Assembly: GCA_963792675.1 (NCBI GenBank)
Contig: CAWBWT010000002.1
Span: forward strand, 744,001-808,000
Length of the DNA stretch: 64,000 bases
Source: JBBROS01 sp963792675
GTDB taxonomy: Bacteria > Pseudomonadota > Alphaproteobacteria > Acetobacterales > Acetobacteraceae
Direction: 5' to 3'
Under the pieces are notes generated by a model that searched no databases, was not told where the DNA came from, and saw nothing but the letters and a program-made list of their open reading frames with translations. A program made the translations under genes and the position numbers. This document shows positions 33,599 to 43,336 of this stretch, piece after piece (position 1 is the stretch's first letter; every line of letters begins with the position of its first letter).

Positions 33599-34305
33599 CC
33601 GATCCGCATCAGCCCGGCGCCGCCCTGTTCCAGCCAGCGCATCGCCCTCACCCGGTACGGTGTCAGCGTTTCCACGAACGCCCAGAACTGCGCGCCATGG
33701 TTCATGTGCCGCAGATGCGCGACTTCGTGCCCGACCACGTAATCCTGTACCTCGGGCGGCGCCATCACCAGCCGCCAGCTGAACATCAGCGTGCCGTCCG
33801 CGGTGCAGCTGCCCCACCGGCTGCGCGTGTCCTTGATCACCACCCGCCGCGCCGTCAGCCCGGCGCCGGTGGCCTTGCCGGCCGCCGCAACCGCCAGCCG
33901 GCGCCGGGCCTCGGCCTTCAGGAAATCGATCACCCGGCGCGGCAGGAACTCCGCCGCCCCCGCCACCAGCAGCTCGCCGTCCACCAGCCGCGTGCCGCGC
34001 CCGCCCGGCGCATGCCGCACCCGGATCGGCCGCCCATCGAGCGGCACCTCCGCCCCGTCCACGATCGCCACCGGGCTCGGCAGCCGCGCCAGCCGCTCCG
34101 CCACCCACCCGGCATGGTTCAGCAGCAAGGCCCGCCCGGCCGCGACCGCCGCTCGCGGCGGCAAGGTGACGATCACGCTGCCTTCGCGCGGGTCGATCCG
34201 CAAGCTGATCCGCCGCGCCCGCGCGCTGCGGCGCCATTGCACCCGGGTCGGCCCATGTGGCAGCGCGAGCGACTCGGTGGCGGGCGGCGGCATGGCCCGC
34301 ACCAT
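33595..34305 (-). CDS. YgjP-type (M48-related) metal-dependent protease
   Basis: 236 residues from the ATG at 34305; an ATG at 34293 and a GTG at 34350 are alternatives. The zinc site is VVGHEVAHLRHMNHGAQFW (HExxH with downstream His). SRWGSCTADGTLMFSW is the other conserved family segment. YgjP/DUF45 proteins are cytoplasmic, and the family is often found beside DNA repair or restriction genes. Here the neighbour is an MFS transporter that overlaps by 4 bp, and a divergent znuA 71 bp away. Confidence 0.85.
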   Translation of the reverse strand: MVRAMPPPATESLALPHGPTRVQWRRSARARRISLRIDPREGSVIVTLPPRAAVAAGRALLLNHAGWVAERLARLPSPVAIVDGAEVPLDGRPIRVRHAPGGRGTRLVDGELLVAGAAEFLPRRVIDFLKAEARRRLAVAAAGKATGAGLTARRVVIKDTRSRWGSCTADGTLMFSWRLVMAPPEVQDYVVGHEVAHLRHMNHGAQFWAFVETLTPYRVRAMRWLEQGGAGLMRIG

Positions 34306-34376
34306 GCGGGAAACGTTCCAAACCTTCAATCCCGGCGTGCTTGCCGGCACGCGCGGATCGTGATGATACGACGACC

Positions 34377-35273
34377 ATGTATCGCCGCCCCCTCCTCACT
34401 CTCCCCCTCCTCGCCGCGTTTCGCCCGGCCGCCGCGGCGGGACCGGTGACCGTCATCGCCAGCTTCACGATCCTGGCCGACCTCGCCGCCGAGGTCGGCG
34501 GCCCCGACACGACGGTCGCCTCGCTGGTCGCCCCCGATGGCGACGTCCACACCTTCCAGCCTCGCCCCAGCGACCTCGGCCGGCTTGCCAAGGCCGGTGT
34601 TGCCGTGGAGAACGGCCTCGGCCTCGAACCTTGGCTGCCGCGCCTGATCACCGCGTCCGGCTTCCGCGGCCAACGCGTGGTCGCCAGCGCCGGCATCGCC
34701 ACCCGGACCTTCCAGGAAAACGGCCGCAACGCCGTCGACCCGCACGTCTGGCAGAACCCGCGCAACGCCGCCCGGATGGTCGCGACCATCGCCGCCGCCT
34801 TCGCCGCCGCCGATCCGGCCCATGCCGACGGCCACCGGTCTCGCGCCGATACGCTGCGCGCCGCGATCCTGGACGAGGACGCCGCGATCGAGCGCGCCTA
34901 TGCCGCCATCCCTCCCGAGCGCCGCCAGATCATCACCAGCCACGACGCCTTCGGCTACTATGGCGCCCGCTACGGCATCACCGTGCGCGGCGCCCAGGGC
35001 ATCAACACCGAAACCGAGCCGACGCCGCGCGACCTGGCTCGGTTGGCCGCCCAGATCCGCCGCGACGGGGTGCGGGCGGTGTTTGTCGAGAACATGACCG
35101 ACCCCCGCATCGCCCAGGCCCTGGCCCGCGAGGCCGGTGCCGTGGTCGGCGCCAAGGTCTACTCCGACAGCTTGTCGCCGCCGGACGGCCCGGCGCCCAC
35201 CTACCTCGCCATGCTGCGCCACAACACCAGGCTGTTCACCGCAGCGATGATCGCTGCGGCCCAGCCCGGCTAG
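34377..35273 (+). CDS. znuA: Zinc/manganese ABC transporter substrate-binding protein
   Basis: 298 residues from the ATG at 34377. The signal peptide is RPLLTLPLLAAFRPAAAAG. Cluster-9 SBP metal ligands are present: His in DGDVHTFQPRPS, His in VDPHVWQNPRN, His in TSHDAFGYY, and an Asp near the C-terminus (VYSDSLS). GINTETEPTPRDLARL is also family-typical. It lacks the His-rich loop seen in most Zn-specific ZnuA proteins, so Mn or Fe is possible. No permease or ATPase gene is adjacent; it converges with the SGNH gene, overlapping by 38 bp. Confidence 0.85.
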   Translation: MYRRPLLTLPLLAAFRPAAAAGPVTVIASFTILADLAAEVGGPDTTVASLVAPDGDVHTFQPRPSDLGRLAKAGVAVENGLGLEPWLPRLITASGFRGQRVVASAGIATRTFQENGRNAVDPHVWQNPRNAARMVATIAAAFAAADPAHADGHRSRADTLRAAILDEDAAIERAYAAIPPERRQIITSHDAFGYYGARYGITVRGAQGINTETEPTPRDLARLAAQIRRDGVRAVFVENMTDPRIAQALAREAGAVVGAKVYSDSLSPPDGPAPTYLAMLRHNTRLFTAAMIAAAQPG

Positions 35274-36219
35274 GGGAGGGGTCGCCCCCGAGCACCCGCA
35301 TCTCATCGCCCGGCGCCCCGCCCAGCAGCGCCGCGACCCGCCCGGCGACCGCAACCCGGTAGTGCAGCGGGTCCCAGTAATTGCCCCGATCGGCGGTGAT
35401 CGCGCTCGGGATCATCATGTCCAGCACCGTCGCCCCCCGCTCCGCGGCGATCCGCACCGCTTCGCGCTTGCATTTCGCCCAACGTGAAGCGGTCCGCGAT
35501 TTCGGCTCCCCCTGCTGCTCCACATGCGCCGGCGGGAAGAACAGAACGACCCGCGTCGCCGCCGGGATCGGACCGAGCGCCGGGCCCAGCAGCGCCAATG
35601 CCGGAAACGCCTCGTCCTCATCGCCGCTCACCTTCGTCTGGTCGGTCGGCGGCCAGCGTGCAAAAGCGGCATCGACCCGGGCCTTGTCGTAGGCGGCGTC
35701 GGGCGGCACGAACGAGGTGTAGCCGTCCGACCCATATCGCTGCTTCTTCAAGCGCAGCATCACCATGAGCTGGTTCGCTGCTTCCTGCACCGCGTAGGGC
35801 GTCAGCATCTCGCGGTAGCCGCGCCAGAGGTCCGTGCCATACATCCACTCCGGGAACGGCCGCGGCGTCAGCCGCTCCGCCACCGGCCCGCACCAGGCGC
35901 CGTCGAGGTCGATCAGCACCGCCCGCGGAACCGGATGCGCCCGCAGGAACACCCCGAGCAGTTGCGTCTGTTCCCACGCCGTCGCGCTGTTCATGGCGAG
36001 GTTCACGAACCGCGCCCCGAACTCCGGGTCGAGGTCCGCCGGCCGCAGCAGCCGCGCCGTGGAGGTGCCGAACACCGCCGCATCGAAGCGCGGGCTGCGC
36101 GCCAGCGCCGGGTGCGAAAACCGCGCATTGCTGCTGATCGGCACCCGCGGCAGCGGCGGCGACAGCGGCAGCATGCCCCAAGGGTCGATCACCACCACGA
36201 ACGCATATAGCACGGACAC
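35236..36219 (-). CDS. SGNH-hydrolase-like partner of the MBOAT acyltransferase
   Basis: 327 residues from the GTG at 36219, although the hydrophobic N-terminal segment continues in frame upstream (WRRFAGTLLATALGVVSVLYA), so the true start may lie closer to the mboat stop and use an unusual codon. FDAAVFGTSTARLLRP has the GxS block I pattern of SGNH enzymes, and NYWDPLHYRVAVAGR provides the D-x-x-H block V. The pairing with an MBOAT gene 49 bp upstream is the AlgI/AlgJ or PatA/PatB arrangement, so it probably transfers or positions acyl groups on an exported polysaccharide. Confidence 0.72.
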   Translation of the reverse strand: MSVLYAFVVVIDPWGMLPLSPPLPRVPISSNARFSHPALARSPRFDAAVFGTSTARLLRPADLDPEFGARFVNLAMNSATAWEQTQLLGVFLRAHPVPRAVLIDLDGAWCGPVAERLTPRPFPEWMYGTDLWRGYREMLTPYAVQEAANQLMVMLRLKKQRYGSDGYTSFVPPDAAYDKARVDAAFARWPPTDQTKVSGDEDEAFPALALLGPALGPIPAATRVVLFFPPAHVEQQGEPKSRTASRWAKCKREAVRIAAERGATVLDMMIPSAITADRGNYWDPLHYRVAVAGRVAALLGGAPGDEMRVLGGDPSPSRAGPQRSSLR

Positions 36220-36268
36220 GACGCCCAGCGCCGTCGCCAGCAGCGTCCCGGCGAACCGGCGCCACGGG

Positions 36269-37642
36269 TCAGAACTGGAAATAGATGAACTCGTTCGGCA
36301 CCCGCCCGCCCGCCAGCAGCAGCAACCCGGCCAGCGCCGCCCCGGCCGCCCCCGCCAGCCAGCGATCCGCCCGCAACCGATCCAGCGCCACCTCTTGGCT
36401 GGTCGGCCCGACCAGCGCCACCGCCGCAGCCGCCACCAGCACCCAGCGCCCTTCGACGTGCACTCTCGCCCCCCAGCCCTCGGCCCCGAACAGTCCGCCG
36501 TAGACCCGCACGGCCGTGGCGAAATCCGGCGCCCGGAACAGCACCCAGGCCAGCACCACGAATATCAGCGTCAGCGCCCAGCCGAGCGCCCGCGGCATGC
36601 CCCACCCCATCCGGTTCCAGGCGCCGTTGGCCGCCAGCGCCAGCCCATGCACTCCGCCCCACGCCACGAACGTCCATGCCGCCCCATGCCACAGCCCGCC
36701 CAGCAGCATGGTCGCCGCCACGTTGCCCGCCTGCCGCCACGCCCCCGCCCGGTTGCCGCCCAGCGGCACATACACATAGTCGCGCAGGAACCGGCTCAGG
36801 GTGATGTGCCAGCGTCGCCAGAAATCCCGCACGCTGACCGCCCGATAAGGCGCGTCGAAGTTGAACGGCAGCCGCAAGCCGAACATCAGCCCGAGCCCGA
36901 TGGCCATGTCGGAGTAGCCGGAGAAGTCGAACAGGATCTGCAGCGCGTAAGCGGCCGCCCCCGCCCAGGCCTCGGCCGCCCCGACCGGCCCGCCCGCCGC
37001 ATGCCCGAACACCAGGTCGGCCGTCAGCGCGGCGGTGTCCGCGACCCCCGCCTTCTTGGCGAACCCGATCACGAACAGCACCGCCCCGCGCGACAGGTTT
37101 TCCCACGCCGCCTCGCCGCGCGGATCACGCGCGAATTGCGGGATCATCTCGTTGTGCCGCACCAGCGGCCCGGCGATCAGCTGCGGAAAGAACGTCACGA
37201 ACGCCGAGAACTCCAGCAGCCCGTAGACATGCCGGTCACCCCGCCGGAGGTCCACCAGGTAGCTGATCTTCTGGAAGGTGAAGAAGCTCACGCCCAGCGG
37301 CAGGATGATCGGCAGCGGCGTCCAGGCGGCGCCCACGAGCCCATACAGGTTGGCGCCGATGAAGTTGGCGTATTTGCAGACGCCCAGCACCAGCAGGTTC
37401 ATCACTACCCCGCCGACCAGCACGCCGTCGCGCCGGGTCGCGCCCCACCAGCGCGCCACGGCCCAATTCGCCACCGTCAATGCCACCAGGGCCGGCACGA
37501 ACCGCGTGTCCCAGCCCGAGTAGAACACCAGCGACGCCGCCACCAGCACGCCGAGCCGCCACGGCCGCGACGGCGCCAGGTAGTAGGCTGCCAGCACGAC
37601 CGGCAGGAAGCCGAGCACGAAGGCCTGGGAGTTGAACAGCAC
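36269..37642 (-). CDS. MBOAT family membrane-bound O-acyltransferase (AlgI/PatA-like)
   Basis: 457 residues with about ten to twelve spans. Signature motifs: LPLGVSFFTFQKISYLVD, FFPQLIAGPLVRHNEMIPQF, FRDFWRRWHITLSRFLRD-type sequence (RDFWRRWHITLSRFLRDYV) and GGLWHGAAWTFVAWG with the invariant active-site His. Members move acyl groups across the inner membrane and O-acetylate alginate, cellulose or peptidoglycan. It is followed by an SGNH-like gene and preceded (3 bp) by a TSUP gene on the same strand. Which polymer is modified cannot be told; no polysaccharide synthase is nearby. Confidence 0.93.
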   Translation of the reverse strand: MLFNSQAFVLGFLPVVLAAYYLAPSRPWRLGVLVAASLVFYSGWDTRFVPALVALTVANWAVARWWGATRRDGVLVGGVVMNLLVLGVCKYANFIGANLYGLVGAAWTPLPIILPLGVSFFTFQKISYLVDLRRGDRHVYGLLEFSAFVTFFPQLIAGPLVRHNEMIPQFARDPRGEAAWENLSRGAVLFVIGFAKKAGVADTAALTADLVFGHAAGGPVGAAEAWAGAAAYALQILFDFSGYSDMAIGLGLMFGLRLPFNFDAPYRAVSVRDFWRRWHITLSRFLRDYVYVPLGGNRAGAWRQAGNVAATMLLGGLWHGAAWTFVAWGGVHGLALAANGAWNRMGWGMPRALGWALTLIFVVLAWVLFRAPDFATAVRVYGGLFGAEGWGARVHVEGRWVLVAAAAVALVGPTSQEVALDRLRADRWLAGAAGAALAGLLLLAGGRVPNEFIYFQF

Positions 37643-37645
37643 GGC

Positions 37646-38389
37646 CTACCCCTGGCGCAAGAACAGCCCCACCGTCAACGCCAGCCCGACCACCACCACG
37701 CCCACCCGCAAGCCCCGCTCCGGCACCCGCGCCAGCAGCCACGAGCCGCCGAGCCCGCCCAGGATCGACCCGCCGCACACCACCGCCGCCGGCGCCCAGC
37801 GCACGTCGGGCGACAAGGCGAACACGACCACCGCCGCCGCGTTGATCACGGCCGCCAGCACGTTCTTGCTCGCACTCGCCGCCCGCACCGTGACCCCCGC
37901 CACCGTCAGCGCCGCCATCATCAGGAACCCGATGCCGCCGCCGAAATAGCCGCCATACACCGCGACCGCCACCTGGACCGCCACCGTTGCGGCCGGGCTC
38001 AATCGCGCCGCCCCGGCGCCGGGCTTGCGGCCGAAGCTCCCCCACGCGAACACCGCGGTCGCGAACAGCACCAGCCACGGCACCAGCCGCGCGAAGAACC
38101 CTGCCGGCGTCGCCAGCAGCAGCGCCGCCCCCACCGCGCCGCCGCCGAGACTGACCACCACGAGCCGCGCCAAGCCCGGCGTCCCAGCCGCCATCCCGCG
38201 CGTCACCCAGCCCGACACGGCCTGGCTCGGGAACAGCGCGACCGTCGAGGTCACGTTCGCCGCCCGCGGATCCATCCCCGCCAGCAGCAGCGCCGGGAAC
38301 GTCACGAACGAGCCGCCCCCGGCCAGCGCGTTCTGTGCCCCGGCCCAGGCCGAAGCCAGGAACAGCAGCGCATAAACCAACGGCGTCAT
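37646..38389 (-). CDS. TSUP-family (TauE/SafE, DUF81) permease
   Basis: 247 residues with eight spans. The duplicated motifs LAGGGSFVTFPALLLAGMDP and YGGYFGGGIGFLMMAAL are characteristic of the sulfite exporter TauE/SafE family. Members export or import sulfoacetate, sulfite or related organic anions. The 3-bp gap to the MBOAT gene suggests co-transcription, though a functional link is not obvious. Confidence 0.9.
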   Translation of the reverse strand: MTPLVYALLFLASAWAGAQNALAGGGSFVTFPALLLAGMDPRAANVTSTVALFPSQAVSGWVTRGMAAGTPGLARLVVVSLGGGAVGAALLLATPAGFFARLVPWLVLFATAVFAWGSFGRKPGAGAARLSPAATVAVQVAVAVYGGYFGGGIGFLMMAALTVAGVTVRAASASKNVLAAVINAAAVVVFALSPDVRWAPAAVVCGGSILGGLGGSWLLARVPERGLRVGVVVVGLALTVGLFLRQG

Positions 38390-38600
38390 CCCGACGGCAC
38401 CCCTTTCGCCACCCTACCCAATTGTAACGCGGCGCCGCTGGTCGCCCCGCCCGTCGTGCACTACACTCACGGTTGGAAGCGTAAGAAAGGATCGCATTGG
38501 TCCAGCATCGTCAACGGGCGTCCTTCGGCTCCTTCGTATCCCTGATCCCGGTTGCCGTCCGACGCCTGGAAGATTGCGGGCCTCCGACGACGACCATTGG

Positions 38601-39068
38601 ATGCGCCATAGCCCCCGCATGACCTCGAGCACGATCCCAGGCCAGGACCCGGAGAACGCGGCCGCGTGCGGCTCCGTCACGGCCGATCCTCAAAGCCGAG
38701 CCGCGAAAGTCCTCCTCGTCGAGGATGAGCCGCTGTTCCGGATGTCCATGGCCGAACTGCTCGAAGACGCCGGCTTCGACGTCACCGTCGCCTGCAGCGG
38801 CGACGAGGCCGTCATCCTGCTCGCCGAATACGACCGCTTCGACGCGCTCATGACCGACATCACCATGCCCGGCGCCATCGACGGCGTCGCCCTGGCTGAA
38901 CACGCGCGTGAGATCCATGCCGGCCTGCCGGTGGTGTTCGTGTCCGGCCAGCCCGGCAATGCCACGCGAAGCCACGAGGTCGGCCAGCCGATGGCGTTCT
39001 TCCCCAAGCCGTACGACATCGACGCGCTGCTCGAGACACTCGGCCGGCTCTTGCCAAACGAGCCTTGA
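38601..39068 (+). CDS. Stand-alone response regulator receiver protein
   Basis: About 155 residues from the ATG at 38601; TTG 38574 and ATG 38619 are alternatives and no clear ribosome site separates them. A single REC domain occupies about residues 35-150: acidic pocket VLLVEDEPLFRMSMAE, phosphoacceptor Asp in ALMTDITMPGAIDG, Thr/Ser in VVFVSGQPG and Lys in AFFPKPYDIDALL. There is no output domain, so it is a CheY/DivK-type single-domain regulator. No histidine kinase is adjacent; it converges with a methyltransferase gene. Confidence 0.85.
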   Translation: MRHSPRMTSSTIPGQDPENAAACGSVTADPQSRAAKVLLVEDEPLFRMSMAELLEDAGFDVTVACSGDEAVILLAEYDRFDALMTDITMPGAIDGVALAEHAREIHAGLPVVFVSGQPGNATRSHEVGQPMAFFPKPYDIDALLETLGRLLPNEP

Positions 39069-39070
39069 GC

Positions 39071-39781
39071 TCAGGCCGCCTGGCTCAGCACCTTGCGCCG
39101 CATCACCCGCTGGATCGGCAGTGCGGCATAAACATCCTTCACCGCCTCGGTGATCGTCACCCCGGCAAGGTGCGGCGCCAGCCAGCGCCCGCCCGCTTCC
39201 CACACCGGCGCGCTGCGCAGCACCAGCCGCAGGTTGACCGGCGGCAAGTAAAGCGCCGTTTCGCGCCGCTCGACCCGGAACATGCTCGACGCCAGCAACC
39301 GTCCGATCTGCCCCGGCGAGTAAGGCTGCCCATGGCCGAACGGCGTACTCTCGACATGCGCCCAAACCCCGACCCGGTTCGGCACCACCACCAGCAGCCG
39401 CCCGTCATCCTTCAGCACCCGCCACACCTCCCGCAGCAGCGACCGGGCGCTCTCCACCGCTTCCAGCCCGTGCACCACCACGATCCGGTCGAAGCACAAA
39501 TCCGGGAACGGCAGCGCGTCCTCGGCCATCGTGCACGTCAAGTTGCCGCTGACGGTCGGCCAGCGCACCGCCCCCACCTGCGACGGGGTCGCCACCACGC
39601 ACCGCCGGGCGCTGCCGGTCCAGGCGCGCACATACGGCGCCGCGAACCCCACGCCCAGCAGCGACAATCCATCCATCGACGGCCACGTCGCCTTCAGCCG
39701 CTCGCGCACCAGCCGGCATGCGACCGCGCCGCGCGGCGTGGCGTAGAAATGGGCCGCCATGTGTGCATCCGCCGCCGTCAT
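39071..39781 (-). CDS. Class I SAM-dependent methyltransferase
   Basis: 236 residues. The core strand order is visible: SLLGVGFAAPYVRAW for motif I (an atypical Gly-poor version), VSGNLTCTMAEDALPFPD, and FDRIVVVHGLEAVESARSLL for motif III, as in methyltransferase type 11. The C-terminal region (LPPVNLRLVLRSAPVWEAGG) is membrane-interface-like. The family often methylates quinone or lipid intermediates; substrate unknown. It is divergent from gloB with 86 bp between starts. Confidence 0.75.
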   Translation of the reverse strand: MTAADAHMAAHFYATPRGAVACRLVRERLKATWPSMDGLSLLGVGFAAPYVRAWTGSARRCVVATPSQVGAVRWPTVSGNLTCTMAEDALPFPDLCFDRIVVVHGLEAVESARSLLREVWRVLKDDGRLLVVVPNRVGVWAHVESTPFGHGQPYSPGQIGRLLASSMFRVERRETALYLPPVNLRLVLRSAPVWEAGGRWLAPHLAGVTITEAVKDVYAALPIQRVMRRKVLSQAA

Positions 39782-39867
39782 GGGACGCGTATAGCATGCC
39801 GAGCGCCACCACGCTTGCAGCCTCCGCCGGGCTGCACAACTCTGTGCCTGCTTTGAAGGAGTGCGCC

Positions 39868-40596
39868 ATGCCGCTGTCCGCCCGGGCCGTGCCGATTCTG
39901 TCCGACAACTACGCCTGGCTGCTGATCGACGACGCGACCGGCGCCACCGCCATCGTCGACCCGGCCGACGCAGCGGCCTGCGGCGAGGTGATCGAGGAGG
40001 CCGGCGGACGCCTCGACATGATCCTGATCACCCACCATCACGACGACCATATCGCCGGCGTCGACGCCGTGCGCGACCGCTACCGCGCCACGGTGGTCGG
40101 CGCCGCCGCGGACGCCCATCGCTTGCCCCGGCTGGATCAGGCGGTGAACGAGGGCGACCTCGTCACCCTGGGCGACATCGCGCTCCGGGTGATCGACACG
40201 CCGGGCCACACGCGCGGCCACATCGCCTACTACGCCGAGGACGGCGGCATCCTGCTCTCGGCCGACACCCTGTTCAGCCTGGGTTGCGGCCGCCTGATCG
40301 AGGGCACCGCGGCCGACATGTTCGCGAGCCTGCGCAAGTTCGCCGCCCTGCCCGGCGACACGCTGGTCTGCTGCGGCCACGAATACACCCAGTCCAACGC
40401 GCGCTTCGCGCTGACGGTCGAGCCGGACAACGCCGCCCTGCAGACCCGCGCGCGAGAAGTCGGCGAGCAGCGTGCGGCCGGGTTGCCGACGGTACCGACC
40501 CGGCTGGCGGCCGAGCTCGCCGAGAATCCGTTCATGCGCGCGCCCGACGCCGGCGCGCTGGCCCGCATCCGCACGCAGAAGGACCAGTTCCGATGA
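39868..40596 (+). CDS. gloB: Hydroxyacylglutathione hydrolase (glyoxalase II)
   Basis: 242 residues from the ATG at 39868; AAGGA lies 7 bases upstream. The binuclear metal site is ITHHHDDHIAGVDA; other landmarks are DTPGHTRGHIAYYAEDGG, ADTLFSLGCGRLIEGTA, CCGHEYTQSNARFAL and the C-terminal helix ending LARIRTQKDQFR. It hydrolyses S-lactoylglutathione in methylglyoxal detoxification. The GST-like gene overlaps its stop by 4 bp, so the pair is a glutathione-dependent detoxification operon. Confidence 0.93.
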   Translation: MPLSARAVPILSDNYAWLLIDDATGATAIVDPADAAACGEVIEEAGGRLDMILITHHHDDHIAGVDAVRDRYRATVVGAAADAHRLPRLDQAVNEGDLVTLGDIALRVIDTPGHTRGHIAYYAEDGGILLSADTLFSLGCGRLIEGTAADMFASLRKFAALPGDTLVCCGHEYTQSNARFALTVEPDNAALQTRAREVGEQRAAGLPTVPTRLAAELAENPFMRAPDAGALARIRTQKDQFR

Positions 40597-41183
40597 AATT
40601 CTTCTTCTCGCCCACCAGCCCGTATGCCCGAAAAGTGGCTGTGGTGGCGCTCGCGACCGGCGTCCACGACCGCATCACCCGGGTCCCGACCAATCCGCAC
40701 GAATCGGGCGCCGACTTGCTGGCGACCAATCCGCTGTCCAAGATCCCCTGTCTCGTGACCACTGACGGCCTCGCTCTGTTCGACAGCCCGGTGATCTGCG
40801 AATACCTCGACAGCATCGGCAGCCAGCTCCTCTACCCGACCGGCGCCGCCCGCTGGCGCGCGCTGAAGCAGCAGGCCCTCGGCGACGGCATCATGGACGC
40901 CGCCGTGGGCCGCCGCGGCGAGCAGGCCCGCCCCTCCGAACCGGCCCGCGATATGGTCATGGAGCGCCAGCGCCTGGCCGTGAGCCGCGCGGTCGACGCG
41001 TTGGAAGCGGACGTGCCCGCCGACCATCTCGACATCGGCACCATCAGCGTCGCCTGCGCGCTCGGCTACCTCGACTTTCGCTTCGCCGCCGAAGCCTGGC
41101 GCCAAGGCCACCCGCAACTGACGGCCTGGTACGCGAAGATGATCGAACGTCCCGAGATCGCCCAAACCGCTCCGTCGAAGTGA
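40593..41183 (+). CDS. Glutathione S-transferase family protein
   Basis: 196 residues from the ATG at 40593, which overlaps the gloB stop (ATGA). The N-terminal thioredoxin-like domain begins MKFFFSPTSPYARKVAVVAL with the Ser-Pro-Tyr active-site region, then LSKIPCLVTTDGLALFDSPV containing the cis-Pro and the Glu/Asp-Ser glutathione-binding turn. The helical C-terminal domain follows. It conjugates or isomerises with glutathione, fitting its position with glyoxalase II. It ends before a strong bidirectional terminator. Confidence 0.9.
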   Translation: MKFFFSPTSPYARKVAVVALATGVHDRITRVPTNPHESGADLLATNPLSKIPCLVTTDGLALFDSPVICEYLDSIGSQLLYPTGAARWRALKQQALGDGIMDAAVGRRGEQARPSEPARDMVMERQRLAVSRAVDALEADVPADHLDIGTISVACALGYLDFRFAAEAWRQGHPQLTAWYAKMIERPEIAQTAPSK

Positions 41184-41191
41184 CTGGAACC

Positions 41192-41218
41192 CGCCGCGCC
41201 GGGACGACCGGCGCGGCG
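41192..41218. terminator. Bidirectional hairpin between the GST gene and phaB
   Basis: CGCCGCGCCGG (41192-41202) pairs perfectly with CCGGCGCGGCG (41208-41218) across a 5-nt loop. It lies in the 51-bp gap between convergent genes. The 11-bp GC stem without a long U-tract probably serves both strands. Confidence 0.7.
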
Positions 41219-41234
41219 CGTGCGATAGGACCCC

Positions 41235-41957
41235 TCAGTACATGTGCTGGCCACCGTTGATCGACAGCGTCGAGCCGGTGATGAAGTCCGCGTCGTCGTT
41301 GGTCAGGAACACCACCCCGCGGGCGATGTCCTCCGCGTGGCCCAGCCGCCCGACCGGTATCCGCGCCACAATCTTCGTCAGCACGTCGGGCGGCACCGCC
41401 CGCACCATCTCGGTATCCACGTAGCCGGGCGCGATCGCGTTCACGGTGATGCCGAACCGCGCTCCTTCCTGGGCCAGCGCCTTGGTAAAGCCGTGGATGC
41501 CCGACTTCGCCGCCGCATAGTTCACTTGGCCATACTGCCCGGCCTGGCCATTGATGCTGCCGATATTCACCACCCGGCCGAACTTGGCCGCCCGCATGCC
41601 GTCGAACGTCAGCTTACATAGGTTGAAGCAGCTGCCGAGATTGGTATCCATCACCGCGTCCCACATCTCGCGCGACATCTTCGACATCGTGCCGTCGCGC
41701 GTGATGCCAGCGTTGTTGACCAGGATTTCGACCGGCCCATGCTCCTCGGCGATCTGCTTGATCGCAGTGTCGCAGGCGGCGAAATCGCCCGCGTCGAACC
41801 GCATCGCCGGGATGCCGGTCGCCTCGGTGAAGGCCTTCGCCGCCGAGTCGTTGCCGGCAAAGCTCGCCACGACCTTCCGGCCGGCCGATTTCAGGGCGAT
41901 GCTGATCGCCCCGCCGATGCCGCGTGTTCCGCCGGTCACCAATGCCACTCGTGCCAT
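41235..41957 (-). CDS. phaB: Acetoacetyl-CoA reductase PhaB
   Basis: 240 residues. SDR features: VTGGTRGIGGAISIAL cofactor loop, LVNNAGITRDGTM, the Ser in IGSINGQAGQYGQVNY and the Y-x-x-x-K in NYAAAKSGIHGF. The C-terminal ITGSTLSINGGQHMY is typical of PhaB, including the final HMY. It reduces acetoacetyl-CoA to (R)-3-hydroxybutyryl-CoA with NADPH for polyhydroxybutyrate synthesis. It follows phaA on the same strand but a terminator lies between them, so separate expression is possible. Confidence 0.93.
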   Translation of the reverse strand: MARVALVTGGTRGIGGAISIALKSAGRKVVASFAGNDSAAKAFTEATGIPAMRFDAGDFAACDTAIKQIAEEHGPVEILVNNAGITRDGTMSKMSREMWDAVMDTNLGSCFNLCKLTFDGMRAAKFGRVVNIGSINGQAGQYGQVNYAAAKSGIHGFTKALAQEGARFGITVNAIAPGYVDTEMVRAVPPDVLTKIVARIPVGRLGHAEDIARGVVFLTNDDADFITGSTLSINGGQHMY

Positions 41958-42040
41958 TTCCGTCCTCCCCTGGCTTATCCCGGCACTGTCACCCGAATGA
42001 CACCAGGACGCCAGGGGACCGGAGAATCACAACCACGCAA

Positions 42041-42073
42041 GAAAAAGCCCCCTCCCGCAATGCAGGAGGGGGC
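42041..42073 (-). terminator. Rho-independent terminator downstream of phaA
   Basis: Read on the minus strand, GCCCCCTCC pairs with GGAGGGGGC, then a U-tract (CTTTTTC) follows at 42046-42041. This is a classic intrinsic terminator 53 bp after the phaA stop and before phaB. It implies that phaB is either attenuated from the phaA transcript or has its own promoter. Confidence 0.8.
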
Positions 42074-42125
42074 CCGGTTACTCCGCCCGATACTCCGCCC
42101 GGTCGTCTGATCGGATCGGCGGAGC

Positions 42126-43299
<1,174 letters not shown>

Positions 43300-43336
43300 G
43301 CTTGGTCCTCCCAATTCGTCCACCGCAAATAGGTGG

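Noticed and set aside
32363..34789. Single 808-residue protein combining the transporter with upstream sequence
   Set aside because: The upstream half is a wrong-frame reading of the YgjP-type metalloprotease gene; the MFS domain starts at the GTG overlapping that gene's stop.
35834..38545. 903-codon plus-strand frame across the SGNH and MBOAT genes
   Set aside because: It is an antisense artefact with Arg/Pro/His-rich composition and crosses three genes with clear families on the other strand.
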